Made by a program: the position numbers and the translations under genes. From positions 206-64,205 of the forward strand of contig JAFDYU010000007.1 in NCBI GenBank assembly GCA_018267285.1: DNA of 64,000 bases, in the 5' to 3' direction. Shown piece by piece: positions 62,172 through 64,000 of the stretch. Within the stretch, counting starts at the first letter, position 1, and each line of letters begins with the position of its first letter. The stretch comes from Bacteroidota bacterium (GTDB taxonomy: Bacteria; Bacteroidota; Bacteroidia; Cytophagales; Cyclobacteriaceae). Under the pieces are notes generated by a model. That model had not been told where the DNA came from. It was given only the letters and a program-made list of their open reading frames with translations, and ran no database searches.

Positions 62172-63161
62172 ATGGCATTTGCAACAACAACGGAACAACA
62201 ACAGGCGCATCAGGAAAAAATAAAACAGGTTTTTACCGAAGTTGGTAAAGTGGTGGTAGGCCAGGAATATATGGTAAACCGATTGCTGGTGGGTCTTTTT
62301 ACCAACGGCCATATTTTATTGGAAGGTGTGCCCGGGTTGGCAAAAACGCTGACCATAAGCACGCTTGCCAAAGCCTTGCACCTCGATTTTCAGCGCATAC
62401 AATTTACCCCCGATTTACTTCCGGCCGATTTGATCGGCACGATGATCTACAACCAGCGCGAAGGAAAATTTGAAGTGAAGAAAGGGCCGATATTCGCCAA
62501 CATTATTTTGGCCGATGAAATCAACCGGTCGCCCGCCAAAGTGCAATCGGCTTTGCTCGAATCCATGCAGGAAAAACAAGTAACCATTGGCGAAACCACC
62601 TTTAAACTCGATAAACCGTTTTTGGTGCTGGCCACTCAAAACCCCGTAGACCAGGAAGGAACGTATCCGTTGCCCGAAGCCCAAGTGGACCGCTTCATGA
62701 TGAAAGTGTTTGTGGATTACCCCACTAAAGAAGAAGAACTTGAAATTATGCGCAGGATTTCGAACATGCAATTCTCGCTCGAAGTGAATACGGTGCTTAC
62801 CAAAGAAGATATTTTTTCCATTCGCGATGAAGTGAACAAAGTAAAAATTTCGGAGTCGCTCGAAAAATACATCATTGAGTTGGTAACGGCTACGCGCAAG
62901 CCCAAAGAATACAAACTCGACAAAGAGGCACAATACATACAGTTTGGAGCATCGCCCCGCGCCAGCATCAACCTGAATCTTTCGGCCAAAGCCACTGCCT
63001 ATATGGATGGCCGCGATTACGTGCTGCCCGAAGACATTAAAGAAGTGGCGTTGGATGTGATGAACCACCGCATCTTGCTGAACTACGAGGCCGAAGCCGA
63101 TGCCGTGAAAACGGCTGATATCATTAAAGCGTTACTCAACCGCGTACCGATCAGCAAATAG
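62172..63161 (+). CDS. MoxR-family AAA+ ATPase
   Basis: The 329-residue ATPase starts at ATG 62172 (AFATTTEQQQAH). A longer TTG version (62148) lies in the promoter. It has Walker A EGVPGLAKT (about 51-59), Walker B ILADEINRSPAK (about 115-126), a sensor-1 ATQNPVDQEGTYPLPEAQVDRF (about 158-179) and a GASPRASINL sensor-2 region (about 264-273). MoxR proteins act as chaperones for vWA-domain proteins or metal insertion; such partners would normally follow, but here a TonB-dependent receptor does. Confidence 0.92.
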   Translation: MAFATTTEQQQAHQEKIKQVFTEVGKVVVGQEYMVNRLLVGLFTNGHILLEGVPGLAKTLTISTLAKALHLDFQRIQFTPDLLPADLIGTMIYNQREGKFEVKKGPIFANIILADEINRSPAKVQSALLESMQEKQVTIGETTFKLDKPFLVLATQNPVDQEGTYPLPEAQVDRFMMKVFVDYPTKEEELEIMRRISNMQFSLEVNTVLTKEDIFSIRDEVNKVKISESLEKYIIELVTATRKPKEYKLDKEAQYIQFGASPRASINLNLSAKATAYMDGRDYVLPEDIKEVALDVMNHRILLNYEAEADAVKTADIIKALLNRVPISK

Positions 63162-63266
63162 TCAAACAATTTTGTATCCATTTTATTTTGAGATAATATT
63201 TCTCTACTGATCTTAATGATTTAGTAACACAACCCATCAAATGGGGTAACCGTGCGTTGACACTTT

Positions 63267-63285
63267 TGCAGCAAAAAAAGCTGCA
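63267..63285 (+). other. Hairpin at the start codon of the TonB-dependent receptor gene
   Basis: TGCAGC (63267-63272) and GCTGCA (63280-63285) pair across A7. The last A belongs to the ATG. CACTTTTG (63261-63268), a one-base variant of the -7 box, overlaps the 5' arm. A hairpin at the start could limit translation, or half of it may lie upstream of transcription start. Confidence 0.5.
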
Positions 63286-64000
63286 TGAAAAAAAATCTAC
63301 TTACTGCGTTTATTCTCTTGATTGGGGTAATCGGAGCCGCACAGGTTACTACCAGTGCGGTGAATGGCAAAATCGCTGACAGCAAAGGAGAAACCCTGCC
63401 GGGAGCTACTGTGCTGATCGTTTATAAACCTACCAATACTTCCCAAGGAGTTGAGGTAAACCTCGAAGGGCGTTACAATGTGGTAAACCTTACCCCGGGC
63501 GGGCCGTATGAAGTAACCGTTTCGTTTGTAGGCTATACAACTGAAAAATTTCATGATGTTTATTTAAAACTCGGTGAGACCCTAAAACTTGATGTCGTTC
63601 TTCAAGAAGAATCACACCAATTGAATGAAGTGGTTGTGACGGGCGTTAACCAGGAAGCAACGGAAAAAACGGGGGCTTCTACAAACGTTAACCGCCAGCA
63701 ACTCCAGTCGCTGCCCACGCTAACACGTAGTTTTTCTGATTTTACGAGATTGACCCCACAAAGCAGCAACAACTCCTTTGCGGGCACAAACTTCCGGTAC
63801 AACAACATTACATTAGATGGTGCAATCAATAACGATGCTATTGGCTTTAGCCCATCATTAGGCGGTATCAGCGGAACAGCAAACCAACCGGGCAGCAGCA
63901 CCAGAACAAACTCTTTCAGTTTAGATGCCATTCAGCAAGTGCAAGTACAAATTGCACCATACGATGTTTCGCTGGGCAATTTTACCGGTGGAAGCATCAA
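63285..64000 (+). CDS. Oar-like TonB-dependent receptor, N-terminal part, cut by window end
   Basis: The frame is open from ATG 63285 through the window end (238 codons and 2 bases). It has a signal peptide (about 1-20, ending GAAQ). A CarboxypepD_reg domain spans about 24-110 (GKIADSKGETLPGATVLIVYK, then PYEVTVSFVGYTTEKF). A TonB plug follows with QQLQSLPTLTRSFSDFTRLTPQ and DGAINNDAIGFSP. The pattern matches Oar-like (OmpA-related TonB-dependent transporter) proteins. The barrel lies outside the window. Its substrate is unknown. Confidence 0.9.
   Translation, partial: MKKNLLTAFILLIGVIGAAQVTTSAVNGKIADSKGETLPGATVLIVYKPTNTSQGVEVNLEGRYNVVNLTPGGPYEVTVSFVGYTTEKFHDVYLKLGETLKLDVVLQEESHQLNEVVVTGVNQEATEKTGASTNVNRQQLQSLPTLTRSFSDFTRLTPQSSNNSFAGTNFRYNNITLDGAINNDAIGFSPSLGGISGTANQPGSSTRTNSFSLDAIQQVQVQIAPYDVSLGNFTGGSI

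Overview
The window looks like a chromosomal segment of a Bacteroidota bacterium, most likely a Cytophagales-type lineage. The evidence is the promoter signature TAnnTTTG (with TTG or TTTG about 18-22 nt upstream) in front of many genes, the near absence of Shine-Dalgarno sites, and the lineage-typical families: CarboxypepD_reg-type surface proteins, DUF5686, DUF4783, an Oar-like TonB-dependent receptor, a short-chain (SDR-type) L-threonine dehydrogenase, and sigma/anti-sigma pairs. The DNA is gene-dense, with no intergenic gap above about 190 bp and no CRISPR array or transposase.

Layout. 1-2.3 kb: tRNA-Gly(GCC) cut by the window edge, a DUF1572/DinB-like gene broken by an in-frame amber codon, a fatty-acid desaturase and an ECF sigma factor. 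2.4-8.4 kb: an S9 peptidase, a RluD-type pseudouridine synthase, a secreted protein, a sigma factor with a membrane partner, and a small membrane protein. 8.4-16 kb: an orphan FtsX-type permease, a HupE/UreJ-like protein and two tandem M1-family metallopeptidases. 16-21 kb: a MraY/WecA-type sugar-phosphate transferase that overlaps pheS by 128 bp, a 3-hydroxyacyl-CoA dehydrogenase, a degenerate Rieske-like secreted protein and an amino-acid permease. 21-25 kb: a sigma/anti-sigma pair whose anti-sigma carries two CarboxypepD_reg repeats, divergent from a vWA protein with the same domain. 25-28 kb: three glycosyltransferases. 28-31.7 kb: YcxB-like, RecX, YHS, DinB, ATP-grasp-like and LysE proteins. 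31.7-36.2 kb: the rimP-nusA-infB operon. 36.3-45.3 kb: outer-membrane, oxidoreductase, PhoD, PrsW, DUF4783, nadC, sigma/ZAS anti-sigma, gmk, a two-gene mini-ABC cassette and nadD. 45.4-48 kb: a DUF5686 protein. 48-52.6 kb: an accessory island at the 3' end of an L-threonine dehydrogenase gene that is divergent from kbl. 52.7-57.4 kb: a PH-like membrane protein, an exported WD40-caspase protein and the diadenylate cyclase cdaA. 57.5-64 kb: mutS, a coiled-coil membrane protein, a DnaQ/GIY-YIG fusion nuclease, a MoxR ATPase and the start of an Oar-like TonB-dependent receptor.

Most striking structure. The 3' end of the threonine dehydrogenase gene is present three times, as the intact gene end plus two orphan fragments, and each orphan copy directly abuts the stop codon of a cargo unit: higBA, then an ORF6N-domain gene, with a gluzincin-type peptidase beyond. 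This reads as serial cassette insertion into one gene's 3' end with no visible recombinase. Other signals: several -7 boxes lie only 3-4 nt before the start codon (candidate leaderless mRNAs), a 9-bp hairpin sits in the rimP operon leader, and inverted heptad repeats lie between the threonine-degradation genes.

Shared roles. Threonine dehydrogenase and kbl form a two-step threonine-to-glycine route. nadC and nadD both serve NAD synthesis. Four ECF-type sigma factors, three with an adjacent candidate regulator, suggest heavy investment in envelope signalling. All functions are inferred from sequence motifs read by eye; no database search was possible.
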